The notes under the pieces are model-generated. The model was not told the origin of the DNA, did no database searches, and saw only the letters and a list, made by a program, of their open reading frames with translations. Shown piece after piece: positions 52,434-61,376 of a stretch of 64,000 nucleotides of DNA; the first letter of the stretch is position 1; each line of letters begins with the position of its first letter. The DNA lies in the NCBI RefSeq assembly GCF_001815985.1, contig NZ_KV823538.1:1-64000 (forward strand), in the 5' to 3' direction. The position numbers and the translations under genes were made by a program. This DNA is from Corynebacterium sp. HMSC27B11 (GTDB lineage: Bacteria; Actinomycetota; Actinomycetes; Mycobacteriales; Mycobacteriaceae).

Positions 52434-54230
52434 ATGACGAATAACCCGGTATCCAATGCTGCAATTTTGAAGCCTCTGCCGCTGCCGGAGCTAGAGGACA
52501 CCCTGGGTCGGTTGCGGCATGTGGTCAGTGCCGTGGCCAGCAACGATCAGCTGGTCCACACCGACGAGGCCATCGCCTCTTTCAAGCAGCAGGAGGGCCC
52601 GCGCCTGCAGGCTCAGCTGCGGGAGTTCGCCGAGGAGAAGGAGGCCGAAAACTCCAGCTGGCTGGCCGAGCAGTGGCTGGATGATTACCTCGACGTCCGC
52701 ACCTCCCTCCCGGTGACCACGAACGTCGGCTTCCAGGCACGCATCGACGTCGCCGGCGAGGGTCTGGATCGGGTGGCTCGCGTCATCCGCCGCCTTGCGG
52801 AGGTGCACCTGATGCAGGCGCGCGGGCAGATGCCGGAGGAGCGCGACTTCCGCGATAACCCACTGAGCTCGACGCAGTGGCGCTGCTTCAACGGCGGCCT
52901 GCGCCACCCGAATGTGGATCGCGACGAGATCCTGCGCTGCACCAAGGGGGCGCGCAGCCGCCGGATCGGCGTGCTTCATGAGGGGCGGATGTGGAATGTT
53001 CCCATTTCGGACGGCAGCGGGCATGCTCTGTCCATCTCCACGATCCGCGCCGCGCTCGGCAAGATCGTCGATGCTCCAGCCCCGGAGGCTGAGGCGGATG
53101 GCGAGGCGGCGCTCGCCGCGCGCCCGGGTTTTGCGGACATGAGCTACCTGGGCTCGGGTCTGCTGGCGGAGCCCTTCAACGAGATGATCCGCGACCGCGA
53201 CAACGCGGAGACCTATGACCAGCTGCGTGACCAGCTCTTCCACGTCTCTCTCGATTCGACCCGCGGCTCCGAGGAGGAGCTGCTGCGCCGCGCCGCGTTT
53301 AGCACCGGGCTGGCCTGGGTCTACAAGCCGATCACCTACGTGATCAGCACGGTGCAGAACTTCCAGGCCATGCACGTGGAGCATTCCACGGTGGACGGCG
53401 CGACCCTGGTCACGGCGCTGCGGCGCATCCAGGAGGTCAAGGTCAAGGACGAGGCCCCGGGCTCGCCCGCGCTGGCTCGCCCCGAGGAGCTGACCTGGGT
53501 TCGGGTGCCTGAAGAGCTGGCGAGCGTGGGAACCCCGGGCGGGGCGAGCGTTGGCGCGGAGCCGGAGCTGCGCATCGTGGATGCCCCTCGCCTGCCGCAG
53601 GATGAGATTCCCTTCAAGTTCAGTGCCGATGCGATGAGCCAGCTGATCCTCACCCTGGCTCAGGAGCTGACCTTTGGCCGCACCCGCGGTGTCTACGAGG
53701 CCGTGGACATGCGCGAGTACAAGGCCGGACGCACGGAATGCCTGCGCGCTGCGACTCCGGAGGCAGTGGCCTTCGCTAAGGCCTTGATCAAGGCCGAGGA
53801 CGCGGAGTCCGCTGCGGCAGATGCGGAACTCCGCGAGAAGCTGGACGCAGTGTTGGCCGCCCACCGGGGGTGGGTGAAGAGCTGCAAGGCGGGCGCGGGG
53901 ATCGACCGCCACCTGTGGGCACTGAACTTCACCGCCCGGAAGTCCGAGGAGGACGCCGACGGCATCGCCCTACTCAAGGACGAGGGGGTAGCGCTCGCGC
54001 TGCGGGACTTCCTCTCCACGACATCGGTGGGTTCGGCGGATCAGCTGATTCGCTACGCCTTCGCCCCGAGCGTCGCCGAGGGCTTCGGTGTGAACTACAC
54101 CCCGGATCAGGAGCACATCGAGTACCTGGTGAGCTACAGCGAGAGCGCAGAGGATCCACAGTGGTTCCTGGAGAACCTCGTGACTGCTGGCCAGCTGCTC
54201 GCCGACTACCTGGGCGCATTGGAAAAATAG
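52434..54230 (+). CDS. Choline/carnitine O-acyltransferase family protein
   Basis: Protein of 598 residues. The N-terminus LPLPELEDTLGRLRHVVSAV matches the start of carnitine acyltransferases. The catalytic histidine is His317 in EHSTVDG, the family H-S-x-x-D-G motif. The later EAVDMREYKAGRTECLRAAT and KAGAGIDRHLWALN correspond to the substrate and CoA-binding regions. Such enzymes move acyl groups between CoA and a hydroxylated amine; they are common in eukaryotes and uncommon in bacteria. No carnitine uptake or degradation gene is nearby, so the acceptor is open. It is monocistronic, ending at a strong terminator. Confidence 0.82.
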   Translation: MTNNPVSNAAILKPLPLPELEDTLGRLRHVVSAVASNDQLVHTDEAIASFKQQEGPRLQAQLREFAEEKEAENSSWLAEQWLDDYLDVRTSLPVTTNVGFQARIDVAGEGLDRVARVIRRLAEVHLMQARGQMPEERDFRDNPLSSTQWRCFNGGLRHPNVDRDEILRCTKGARSRRIGVLHEGRMWNVPISDGSGHALSISTIRAALGKIVDAPAPEAEADGEAALAARPGFADMSYLGSGLLAEPFNEMIRDRDNAETYDQLRDQLFHVSLDSTRGSEEELLRRAAFSTGLAWVYKPITYVISTVQNFQAMHVEHSTVDGATLVTALRRIQEVKVKDEAPGSPALARPEELTWVRVPEELASVGTPGGASVGAEPELRIVDAPRLPQDEIPFKFSADAMSQLILTLAQELTFGRTRGVYEAVDMREYKAGRTECLRAATPEAVAFAKALIKAEDAESAAADAELREKLDAVLAAHRGWVKSCKAGAGIDRHLWALNFTARKSEEDADGIALLKDEGVALALRDFLSTTSVGSADQLIRYAFAPSVAEGFGVNYTPDQEHIEYLVSYSESAEDPQWFLENLVTAGQLLADYLGALEK

Positions 54231-54240
54231 GCTTCCGGCT

Positions 54241-54279
54241 AGGCCGGCGCGGATACGTCCGCGTCGGCCTTTATTTATT
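54241..54279 (+). terminator. Intrinsic terminator after the acyltransferase gene
   Basis: A 13-bp stem with one mismatch (AGGCCGGCGCGGA / TCCGCGTCGGCCT) on a TACG loop is followed by TTATTTATT. Confidence 0.85.
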
Positions 54280-54449
54280 GCTTGAATTACCTATTCCAAA
54301 GCAAGGAATGTATTTGGTGATATCAATCACCATCAAGAAACTAATGGCCTTAATCACATTTCAACATCCCCATTACACGAACTGTCTTTTAGGTGTTTGA
54401 CCATTACTTTAGTGCTTCACATCACCCCCTTACCCCCTCCTTAAAACTG

Positions 54450-54514
54450 GTAGACTTCTGGGTGTCATGGCTCCTGCCGCATTAATGATTAGCAATAGGC
54501 ATTAATCGGCAGAG
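54450..54514 (+). promoter_or_regulatory. Urease promoter and leader hairpin
   Basis: An extended -10 (TGG-TAGACT, 54450-54458) would start a leader of about 100 bases. In it CTGCCG (54476-54481) and ATTAATG (54483-54489) pair with CATTAAT (54502-54508) and CGGCAG (54509-54514), leaving one bulged base. This could be an RNA hairpin or, since ATTAATG/CATTAAT is a palindrome, a protein operator. The 334-base gap 54231-54564 is AT-rich and holds the terminator, this promoter region and no gene I can support. Confidence 0.5.
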
Positions 54515-54564
54515 CGGTGAGCTAATAAGGGTTCACCCAATCATTCTTTGACCACAGGAGAGAC

Positions 54565-54867
54565 ATGCACCTCACAGCACGAGAGCAGGAGAAGCTTCTC
54601 ATTGTTGTCGCCGCCGACGTGGCGCGTCGCCGCAAGGAGCGCGGCGTTAAGCTGAACCACCCAGAGGCGGTCGCGTACATCACCGCCGAGCTCATGGAGG
54701 GCGCGCGTGACGGCAAGACCGTCGCCGAGCTCATGAGCGAAGGCCAGCAGTACCTGACTCGCGACGACGTCATGGAAGGCGTCCCGGAGATGATTTCCGA
54801 CGTCCAGGTGGAGACCACCTTCCCGGACGGCACGAAGCTTGTCACTGTCCACAACCCGATCCGCTAA
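54565..54867 (+). CDS. ureA: Urease gamma subunit
   Basis: Structural subunit of 100 residues of the nickel enzyme that splits urea to ammonia and CO2. [13 protein letters not shown] and the C-terminal VTVHNPIR are nearly invariant in the family. CAGGAGAG precedes ATG 54565. First gene of ureABC, with 60 bases to ureB. Confidence 0.98.
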   Translation: MHLTAREQEKLLIVVAADVARRRKERGVKLNHPEAVAYITAELMEGARDGKTVAELMSEGQQYLTRDDVMEGVPEMISDVQVETTFPDGTKLVTVHNPIR

Positions 54868-54927
54868 GTAGCGCCCAAACCTTCACGTTTGGCCACGCAA
54901 CCGGCACGCTTCGAGAGGATTTTCTCA

Positions 54928-55239
54928 ATGACCATTTCCGGTGAGTACTTCATCGGCGACGAGCCGATCATTCTGAACGAGGGTCGCGAGACCACGACCA
55001 TCGAGGTCACCAACACCGGCGACCGCCCGATCCAGATCGGATCCCACTTCCACTTCTACGAGATCAACAAGGCTGTGGAGTTCGACCGCGACGCTGCCTA
55101 CGGCAAGCGCCTCGACATCCCCGCTGGCACCGCTGTCCGCCTCGAGCCAGGCGACAAGCGCACCGTGGACCTGGTGGACTTCGGTGGCCACCGTCAGGCC
55201 TATGGCTTCAACCAGCAGGTCAACGGCCCGCTGGACTAA
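54928..55239 (+). CDS. ureB: Urease beta subunit
   Basis: Structural subunit of 103 residues. The [19 protein letters not shown] opening, [16 protein letters not shown] and [11 protein letters not shown] are family signatures. ATG 54928 follows GAGAGGAT; a longer frame from a TTG at 54889 is not needed. Next to ureC with 54 bases between. Confidence 0.97.
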   Translation: MTISGEYFIGDEPIILNEGRETTTIEVTNTGDRPIQIGSHFHFYEINKAVEFDRDAAYGKRLDIPAGTAVRLEPGDKRTVDLVDFGGHRQAYGFNQQVNGPLD

Positions 55240-55293
55240 GCCGTTTAAAAACAGCGAACAACTTCTCACACTTCACTCCTAAGGAGAGCATTC

Positions 55294-57009
55294 ATGGCTT
55301 ACGAGATTTCTCGTCAGCAGTACGGGGAGCTGTACGGCCCGACCACGGGTGACGGCATTCGTCTTGCTGATACCGACCTGGTTCTGCGCATCGAAAAGGA
55401 CCTCACCGCTAAGGGCGACGAGGTTGGCTTCGGTGGCGGCAAGGTGATCCGCGAGGGCATGGGCATGAACGCCCGCATGACCCGCGACGAGGGTGTCGTG
55501 GACACCGTCATCACCAACGCGATCATCGTCGACCACTCCGGCATCTTTAAGGCCGACATCGGTATCCGCGACGGCCTGATCGTCGGCATCGGTCGCGCAG
55601 GCAACCCGGACATCCAGGACGATATCGACATCCCGGTCGGCGTCAACACCGAGGCCTACGCCGGTGAACACACCATCGTGACCGCGGGCGCGATCGATAC
55701 CCACATTCACATGATCTCCCCGGATCAGTTCGACACTGCACTGTCGAACGGCACCACCACTTTCATCGGCGGTGGCACCGGCCCGGCTGATGGCACCAAG
55801 GCCACGACCATCACCCCGGGCGAGTGGCACATCCACCGCATGATCGAGGCCACCTCCGACGCACCGGTGAACATCGGCCTCCTCGGCAAGGGACACGCGG
55901 CAGTTCCAGGCCCCCTGAAGGCCCAGATCCGCGCCGGCGCCATCGGGCTGAAGATCCACGAGGACTGGGGGGCTACCCGCTCCGCCATCGACACCTCGCT
56001 GCAGGTTGCCGATGAGCTGGACGTCCAGATCGCTATCCACACGGATACGCTGAACGAGTACGGTTACCTCGAGGACACGATTAAGGCCATCGACCACCGC
56101 ACGATCCACACCTTCCACACCGAGGGTGCTGGCGGTGGCCACGCTCCGGACATCATCGCCATCGCTGGCGAGGAGAACGTGATTCCAGCGTCGACCAACC
56201 CGACTCTGCCGTTCACCAAGAACACCGTCGATGAGCACCTCGACATGCTCATGGTTTGCCACCACCTGAACAAGGACATCCCGGAGGATGTCGCGTTCGC
56301 GGACTCCCGTATTCGCGGCGAGACGATTGGTGTTGAGGACGTGCTGCACGACCTCGGTGTGTTCTCCATTACCTCCTCCGACTCCCAGGCCATGGGCCGC
56401 GTCGGTGAGGTCGTCCTGCGCACCTGGCAGGTCGCACACATCAACAAGCAGCAGCGCGGTCCACTGGAGGGCGACTCCGAGGGCAACGACAACAACCGCA
56501 TCAAGCGCTACGTCTCCAAGTACACCATCAACCCGGCCATCGCTCACGGCATTAGCCACCTCGTTGGTTCCGTGGAGGTCGGCAAGATGGCTGACCTGGT
56601 GCTCTGGGAGCCGCGCTTCTTCGGCGTGAAGCCGAAGGTGGTCCTGAAGTCCGGCCAGGCTGCATACTCCGAGATGGGCGACTCCAACGGTTCCATCCCG
56701 ACCCCGCAGCCGGTGACCTACCGTCGCAACTGGGGTGCTACCGGCGCAGCCGCCGAGACTTCCGCGGTAACCTTCGTTCCGGGTGTTGCACTGCAGTCCG
56801 GCGTCGAAGACAAGCTGCGTGGCGGTCGTGCGCTGCTCGAGGCGCGCGACATGCGCGAGGTCACCAAGAAGGATCTGAAGCACAACGCAGCCACCCCGAA
56901 GATCGAGGTGGATCCGCAGACCTACCAGGTTCGTCTGGACGGCGAGCTCGTCGAGGGCTCCAAGCCGACCGAGACCCTGCCAATGGGCCAGAAGTTCTTC
57001 CTCTTCTAA
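55294..57009 (+). CDS. ureC: Urease alpha (catalytic) subunit
   Basis: Catalytic subunit of 571 residues. All nickel-site residues are found: His137 and His139 (THIHM), Lys220 (LKIHEDWG, the carbamylated bridge), the HTDT and [12 protein letters not shown] histidines, and Asp363 (SSDSQAMG). The mobile flap carries Cys322-His323 (MVCHHLN). AAGGAG precedes ATG 55294. A terminator-like hairpin follows the stop before ureE. Confidence 0.99.
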   Translation: MAYEISRQQYGELYGPTTGDGIRLADTDLVLRIEKDLTAKGDEVGFGGGKVIREGMGMNARMTRDEGVVDTVITNAIIVDHSGIFKADIGIRDGLIVGIGRAGNPDIQDDIDIPVGVNTEAYAGEHTIVTAGAIDTHIHMISPDQFDTALSNGTTTFIGGGTGPADGTKATTITPGEWHIHRMIEATSDAPVNIGLLGKGHAAVPGPLKAQIRAGAIGLKIHEDWGATRSAIDTSLQVADELDVQIAIHTDTLNEYGYLEDTIKAIDHRTIHTFHTEGAGGGHAPDIIAIAGEENVIPASTNPTLPFTKNTVDEHLDMLMVCHHLNKDIPEDVAFADSRIRGETIGVEDVLHDLGVFSITSSDSQAMGRVGEVVLRTWQVAHINKQQRGPLEGDSEGNDNNRIKRYVSKYTINPAIAHGISHLVGSVEVGKMADLVLWEPRFFGVKPKVVLKSGQAAYSEMGDSNGSIPTPQPVTYRRNWGATGAAAETSAVTFVPGVALQSGVEDKLRGGRALLEARDMREVTKKDLKHNAATPKIEVDPQTYQVRLDGELVEGSKPTETLPMGQKFFLF

Positions 57010-57040
57010 AGCCAAAGGCAGTATTGCTTCTGTGATCTAA

Positions 57041-57087
57041 TGCACCGCGACCGGCGGCTTTTGCCGCCATTGCGGTGCATTCTTTTT
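57041..57087 (+). terminator. Intrinsic terminator inside the urease cluster
   Basis: TGCACCGC pairs with GCGGTGCA around an inner GGCGGC/GCCGCC stem on a TTTT loop, then ATTCTTTTT follows. It lies between ureC and ureE and could cut the transcript so that structural subunits are made in excess of accessory proteins. Confidence 0.8.
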
Positions 57088-57155
57088 CGTTAGACTTGAG
57101 GCTGCGCAAATAAACACGCAGTCAATTGAGCAACGTCATTTATTAGGAGCCGGAA

Positions 57156-57632
57156 ATGATTATCACCGAGATTCTGGGGAACCGCGCACAGCTCTCCACC
57201 GATGAGATCGGCCAGTACACCGAGGAAAAGGTCAAGCTGCCGAACCTCGACCTGGTCAAGCGCATCCAGCGCGTCACCACCGACGCTGACCGCGAGATCG
57301 GCCTCCGCCTGCCGTCGGAGGTCAAGGAGCTCAAGGACGGCGACATCCTGTACCAGAACGACGGCCTGCTGATCACCGTCGAGGTACTGCCGACCGACGT
57401 CCTGGTCTACCGCCCGCGCAACACCCTGGAGATGGGCAAGGTCGCCCACTCCCTGGGCAACCGCCACCTCCAGGCCCAGTTCTTCGGTGAGGATTCCGAA
57501 TACGGCGAGACCGTCATGGTGCTCCAGTACGACCACACGGTCGAGGACCACCTCAAGCACGTCGACGCGCAGTACACGCGCGAAGACCGAGTTATGCCGG
57601 AGGCATTCCGCCATGCAGAACACTCCCACTAA
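57156..57632 (+). CDS. ureE: Urease accessory protein UreE (nickel chaperone)
   Basis: Nickel metallochaperone of 158 residues. The central metal histidine is in GNRHLQAQF, with an N-terminal peptide-binding domain before it and a short histidine-rich tail (HAEHSH) at the end. TTAGGAGC precedes ATG 57156. It overlaps ureF by 20 bases. Confidence 0.95.
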   Translation: MIITEILGNRAQLSTDEIGQYTEEKVKLPNLDLVKRIQRVTTDADREIGLRLPSEVKELKDGDILYQNDGLLITVEVLPTDVLVYRPRNTLEMGKVAHSLGNRHLQAQFFGEDSEYGETVMVLQYDHTVEDHLKHVDAQYTREDRVMPEAFRHAEHSH

Positions 57633-58407
57633 GAGCAAGAAGAACGGAAAGAAGGCCGAGCAGGCCGAAACCGGCCCCCAGCACGTCCCCTCCGCGGTGC
57701 GCGCGCAGCTCGCGATGCTGCACTTCACGGACTCCGCGCTGCCCACCGGTGGCTTCAGCCACTCCTACGGCATGGAGACCTACCTGCAGCGCGATGATGT
57801 CCACGACCCGGAGACCTTCGCGACCTGGTTGCGGGCCTACCTCCGCCAGGCCGCGTATAACGACGGCCTGATCTGCCGCTACGCCGCAGAGGTCGGCGCG
57901 CAGGTCAAGACCAAGGACATCGACGAGGACACCGCCTACGCGCGCCTGGCTGAGCTGGACCAGCTCGCGCACGTCTCCCTCGTGCCACGCCAGGTCCGCG
58001 ACGCGAACTCCTCGATGGGCACGCGCATGGCCAAGATCGGCCCCGTCGCGGTGCCGGAGTCCCCGATCCTGCAGCGCTACTGCAAGGACGTCCGCGAGGG
58101 TGAGCTGCACGGCAGTCCCGCCACCGTGCACGGGCTTGCGCTCGGTGTACTGGGTCTGGACATCGTCGAGGCGGTGCGCAGCTACCTCATGCAGCTGACC
58201 GTCTCGCTGACGCAGAACGGCATCCGTGGCATCCCGATCGGTCAGGACGCCGGCCAGCGCGTGCTCTCCGCGATGTACCCGGTGATCAACCGCACTGCGG
58301 AGAAGATCCAGACCCTGGGGATGATCGACCTGGGTATGTCCTCCCCCGGGCTGGAGATCGCGCAGATCCAGCACGAGACGCACCGTTCCCGCATGTTTAT
58401 GTCCTAG
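57613..58407 (+). CDS. ureF: Urease accessory protein UreF
   Basis: Accessory protein of 264 residues that with UreG and UreD/H loads nickel into apo-urease. The core starts near residue 30 (LHFTDSALPTGGFSHSYGMET); C-terminal GMIDLGMSSPGLEIAQIQHE is typical. The first 28 residues are lysine-rich and extra. ATG 57613 lies nine bases after GGAGG within ureE, so translation is coupled. A structured spacer of 157 bases separates it from ureG: GCCCTTGG (58407-58414) pairs with CCAAGGGC (58435-58442) and CCGCTG with CAGCGG further on. Confidence 0.94.
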   Translation: MQNTPTKSKKNGKKAEQAETGPQHVPSAVRAQLAMLHFTDSALPTGGFSHSYGMETYLQRDDVHDPETFATWLRAYLRQAAYNDGLICRYAAEVGAQVKTKDIDEDTAYARLAELDQLAHVSLVPRQVRDANSSMGTRMAKIGPVAVPESPILQRYCKDVREGELHGSPATVHGLALGVLGLDIVEAVRSYLMQLTVSLTQNGIRGIPIGQDAGQRVLSAMYPVINRTAEKIQTLGMIDLGMSSPGLEIAQIQHETHRSRMFMS

Positions 58408-58564
58408 CCCTTGGGGCACGTGCCCGCCGGTCGTCCAAGGGCCCTCTGGCGGGACACAAGGGCACCGCGCCCCGCTGCTCCCCTAGCTGGGGAATACCCA
58501 AGACCAGCGGCGCGCTGAAAATATTAGAGAAGAAAAGAAGACAAGAAAGAAGGCCTAGACAGTC

Positions 58565-59182
58565 ATGGCACCTATCAAGATTGGTATCGGCGGCCCGGTC
58601 GGCTCCGGCAAGACCGAACTCATCGAGCGCATCACCCGCGCCCTCGACGGCGAGATCGAGATGGCCGCGATCACGAACGATATTTACACCCTCGAGGATG
58701 CGAAGATCCTGGCCCGCAACTCCGTGCTGGACGAGGACCGCATCATCGGTGTCGAGACCGGTGGCTGCCCACACACCGCTATCCGTGAGGACACGTCCAT
58801 GAACGACGCGGCCTACGAGGAGATCGTCAAGCGCCACCCGAACCTGGACATCGTCTTCGTCGAGTCCGGCGGCGATAACCTCTCCGCAACCTTCTCCCCG
58901 GAGCTCGTCGACTTCTCCATCTACATCATCGACGTCGCGCAGGGCGAGAAGATCCCGCGCAAGGCTGGTCAGGGCATGATCAAGTCCGACCTCTTCGTCA
59001 TCAACAAGACGGACCTGGCACCCTACGTCGGCGCCGACCTGTCCGTCATGGAGGCCGACTCCAAGAACTTCCGCGGCGAGAAGCCTTTCGTCATGACCAA
59101 CCTGAAGACCGACGAGGGCCTGGACGGCGTTCTGCGCTGGATCCGCGAAGACGTCCTGATGAGCGACCTGGCGGAGAGCTAA
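58565..59182 (+). CDS. ureG: Urease accessory protein UreG (GTPase)
   Basis: GTPase of 205 residues that powers nickel delivery. P-loop [10 protein letters not shown], nickel-binding [17 protein letters not shown] and NKTD are all present. ATG 58565 follows GAAGG some ten bases upstream. It is three bases from ureD. Confidence 0.97.
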   Translation: MAPIKIGIGGPVGSGKTELIERITRALDGEIEMAAITNDIYTLEDAKILARNSVLDEDRIIGVETGGCPHTAIREDTSMNDAAYEEIVKRHPNLDIVFVESGGDNLSATFSPELVDFSIYIIDVAQGEKIPRKAGQGMIKSDLFVINKTDLAPYVGADLSVMEADSKNFRGEKPFVMTNLKTDEGLDGVLRWIREDVLMSDLAES

Positions 59183-59185
59183 TCC

Positions 59186-60070
59186 GTGAAAGCCTCCCCG
59201 TTCATCGACACCCCACCAAAGCGGTATCACTCGCTGCGCGACCCCATCGGCAGGCTCGACCTGCACATCGCACAGCGGGACGGTAAGTCCTACTCGAAGC
59301 GGCAGTACTACCACAACGCCCTGCGCGTCATCCGCCCCCACTACCTCGACGATTCCGGCCAGGTCTACTACCAGATCGTCAACCCGGGTGGCGGCTACCT
59401 GCGCGGCGATGACTACCACATCACCGTCCGCGTGGACGAGGGCGCGAGCCTGCTGCTGAGCGACCAGTCCGCGACGAAGATCTACAAGACGCCGGAAGAC
59501 CGCTCCCTGCAGGACGTCCACGTCGTGCTGGGCGAGGACGCCGTCTTCGAGTACCTGCCCGACCAGCTGATCGCCTACGAGGACGCCTCCTATGCGCAGT
59601 TCATGAACGTGCAGATGGACTCCAGCGCCTCCCTGGTCACCGCGGAGATCGTCACACCGGGCTGGTCCCCGGACGGCACCCGTTTTAAGTTCCAGGACGT
59701 GCGCCTGCACACCACCGTCGAGGTGGATGGCAAGCTGGCAGTGCTGGATAACCTGCTGATCCTGCCGGGCTCCAGCGAGTTCACCGAGGACTCCATCCTC
59801 TACATGGAGGATCAGACCCACGTGGGCTCCCTACTGGCCGTGGACCGTCGCATCGACGCCGCGCTGCTCGACGAGCTGCGGGAATACCTCACGGGCGTGG
59901 AGTTCAAGGAGACCGTGCGCTTCGGGATCACCCTCATCGACGGGCCGGGGCTCGCGCTGCGCTCCCTCGGCACGCTCACGGAGGATCTGTACCTGCTGAA
60001 CACGGAGGTCGCTAACTTCCTCCGCGCGAAGTTCCGCAACCAGCCGCGGCTGCACCTGCGCAAGTACTAG
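59186..60070 (+). CDS. ureD: Urease accessory protein UreD (UreH)
   Basis: Accessory scaffold of 294 residues that binds apo-urease and the UreF-UreG complex. Family stretches: NPGGGYLRGDDYHITVRV, LLLSDQSATKIYK, EYLPDQLIAYEDA and the C-terminal ELREYLTG. The start is GTG 59186, three bases after the ureG stop. Last gene of the cluster. Confidence 0.94.
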   Translation: MKASPFIDTPPKRYHSLRDPIGRLDLHIAQRDGKSYSKRQYYHNALRVIRPHYLDDSGQVYYQIVNPGGGYLRGDDYHITVRVDEGASLLLSDQSATKIYKTPEDRSLQDVHVVLGEDAVFEYLPDQLIAYEDASYAQFMNVQMDSSASLVTAEIVTPGWSPDGTRFKFQDVRLHTTVEVDGKLAVLDNLLILPGSSEFTEDSILYMEDQTHVGSLLAVDRRIDAALLDELREYLTGVEFKETVRFGITLIDGPGLALRSLGTLTEDLYLLNTEVANFLRAKFRNQPRLHLRKY

Positions 60071-60094
60071 TTAGAGCAGCCGCCGGGCAAACTG
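60071..60094 (-). pseudogene. Remnant of the 3' end of the gene at 60873-61376
   Basis: On the minus strand these bases read QFARRLL plus TAA, against QLARRLL plus TAG at the end of the intact gene (60873-60896). 17 bases are identical in a row and 22 of 24 match apart from the stop. It lies directly after ureD, with the CueP-like lipoprotein gene between the two copies. Confidence 0.65.
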
Positions 60095-60167
60095 CATCTA
60101 GAGCACACAAGGCTCTTTGCAATTCAAGTTCCGGCTGCTATCAACGGATTCACAGAGGACTCCACGC

Positions 60168-60196
60168 CAATGCCGGGGCATTTTGCCCCGGCATTG
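60168..60196. terminator. Hairpin upstream of the CueP-like gene
   Basis: A perfect 13-bp stem (CAATGCCGGGGCA / TGCCCCGGCATTG) on a TTT loop. It lies about 100 bases after ureD and may end the urease transcript; there is no T-run. Confidence 0.6.
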
Positions 60197-60254
60197 TGCC
60201 ATGCTGGACACGTTCCATCACCCACTCAGTTGAAGAACGAGGTCCGCGTTAAAC

Positions 60255-60872
60255 GTGCGCAAAACCCAGCTCCCCTTCCTCCTCGCTGCCGTAACACTCG
60301 GGCTCGCCGGATGTGCTTCCAGTGGCGACCCGTCGACTGATACTGCGACGAGCGCCGTCGAAACCCAGAGCCAGGAAAACTCCCAGATGACCCCTGCGGA
60401 CATCCTCGCCCCATATTCCTTGGAGGATCGCAACGTCGACGATGTGGTCGATGCCCTGGATCAGATGCCGGTAAACGAACGGCCGAAGGACCTCATAGCC
60501 TCCGTACGCATCGATCAGCTGGAACTGAGCACCAACGAGGGCAGCGCCGCTATGGATATGCCCAAAGACAAGACGTACGTGTCCTTCGCGCCCTACGTTG
60601 ATAGCACTCACCCCTGCACGTTCCACAGCCTGACAACGTGCCAGGGGGAAATGCGTAACACACCGATCCACATCAAAATTACGGAATCAGGCTCGAACCG
60701 AGTACTGGTCGACGAGCGCGTAAAGACCTTCGATAACGGTTTCTACGGCGTATGGCTGCCGCGGAATATCGAAGGCAAGATTGAGGTCACCCACGAGGGC
60801 AAAACCGGCAGCGCCGATTTTTCAACCAAGGCAAACGGCGCCACGTGTGTCACTGATCTCAAGCTGAGCTAA
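60255..60872 (+). CDS. CueP-like copper-resistance lipoprotein
   Basis: Lipoprotein of 205 residues with a lipobox (LGLAGC, cysteine 20). The mature part matches CueP, the exported copper-binding protein of Salmonella: DVVDALDQMPVNERP, then APYVDSTHPCTFHSLTTC, VKTFDNGFYGVWLPRNIEG and a C-terminal CVTDLKL. The three cysteines (two in the PCTFHSLTTC stretch, one near the end) are kept. A role in copper binding or thiol handling outside the membrane is inferred. GTG 60255 follows GAGG about 12 bases upstream. The gene sits alone between an intact gene's 3' end and a remnant of that end. Confidence 0.85.
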   Translation: MRKTQLPFLLAAVTLGLAGCASSGDPSTDTATSAVETQSQENSQMTPADILAPYSLEDRNVDDVVDALDQMPVNERPKDLIASVRIDQLELSTNEGSAAMDMPKDKTYVSFAPYVDSTHPCTFHSLTTCQGEMRNTPIHIKITESGSNRVLVDERVKTFDNGFYGVWLPRNIEGKIEVTHEGKTGSADFSTKANGATCVTDLKLS

Positions 60873-61376
60873 CTAGAGCAGCCGCCGGGCGAGCTGCGTG
60901 GCCTCATCCGGGGTCAGCACGGCACCGGCGGCCTTACCCATGGCGGGTCGAGTCGATTCATCGGCGCTGACCCGCCATTTTTGCTGCCCGGAATCGGTGC
61001 CTGTGGCGGGGTCAGTGGCGGCGTCGGTCGCGACGGGATCCGCGGCATCGGTGGCGCCGTCGGTGACGGTCGCGGCGTCCGTGCCGTCCATGGCGTCGAA
61101 GGCCACGTAGACGTGCGTTTCTACCGCGTGCTGCACTTGGATCCACTCCAGGCAGGCCGCCGGGGGCGCCTGAAGCGCGGCAGCCAGCAGCTGGTGCAGC
61201 TCCTCGGGATCCCCCACCCGGTGGGCGAAGCCATTAGAGGCGGCGAAGACCCAGTCGGTCTCCCGGCTGGGATTGCCGACGGGCTCGCCGCCGCGTTCTC
61301 CCGTAGGAGCCTCTCCCAGCGCGCTGCCCGACCCCTCGCCCGGCTCGTGCTCTCCGTTAGTCCTTGAGGATGTCAT
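60873..61376 (-). CDS. Hypothetical protein overlapping purA
   Basis: Protein of 167 residues that I do not recognise. The first 35 residues are polar (Gly, Glu, Ser). Residues about 40-95 look folded ([13 protein letters not shown], then [20 protein letters not shown] and [10 protein letters not shown]). A low-complexity stretch of Asp, Ala and Thr follows at about 96-130, then a C-terminal helix ending QLARRLL. ATG 61376 lies inside the last codons of purA (20-base overlap), so it is probably translated by coupling to purA. No signal peptide or membrane segment. Confidence 0.6.
   Translation of the reverse strand: MTSSRTNGEHEPGEGSGSALGEAPTGERGGEPVGNPSRETDWVFAASNGFAHRVGDPEELHQLLAAALQAPPAACLEWIQVQHAVETHVYVAFDAMDGTDAATVTDGATDAADPVATDAATDPATGTDSGQQKWRVSADESTRPAMGKAAGAVLTPDEATQLARRLL

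Noticed and set aside
58408-58564. Gene in the ureF-ureG spacer
   Set aside because: No frame with a plausible start or family similarity; the spacer is explained by GC-rich hairpins.
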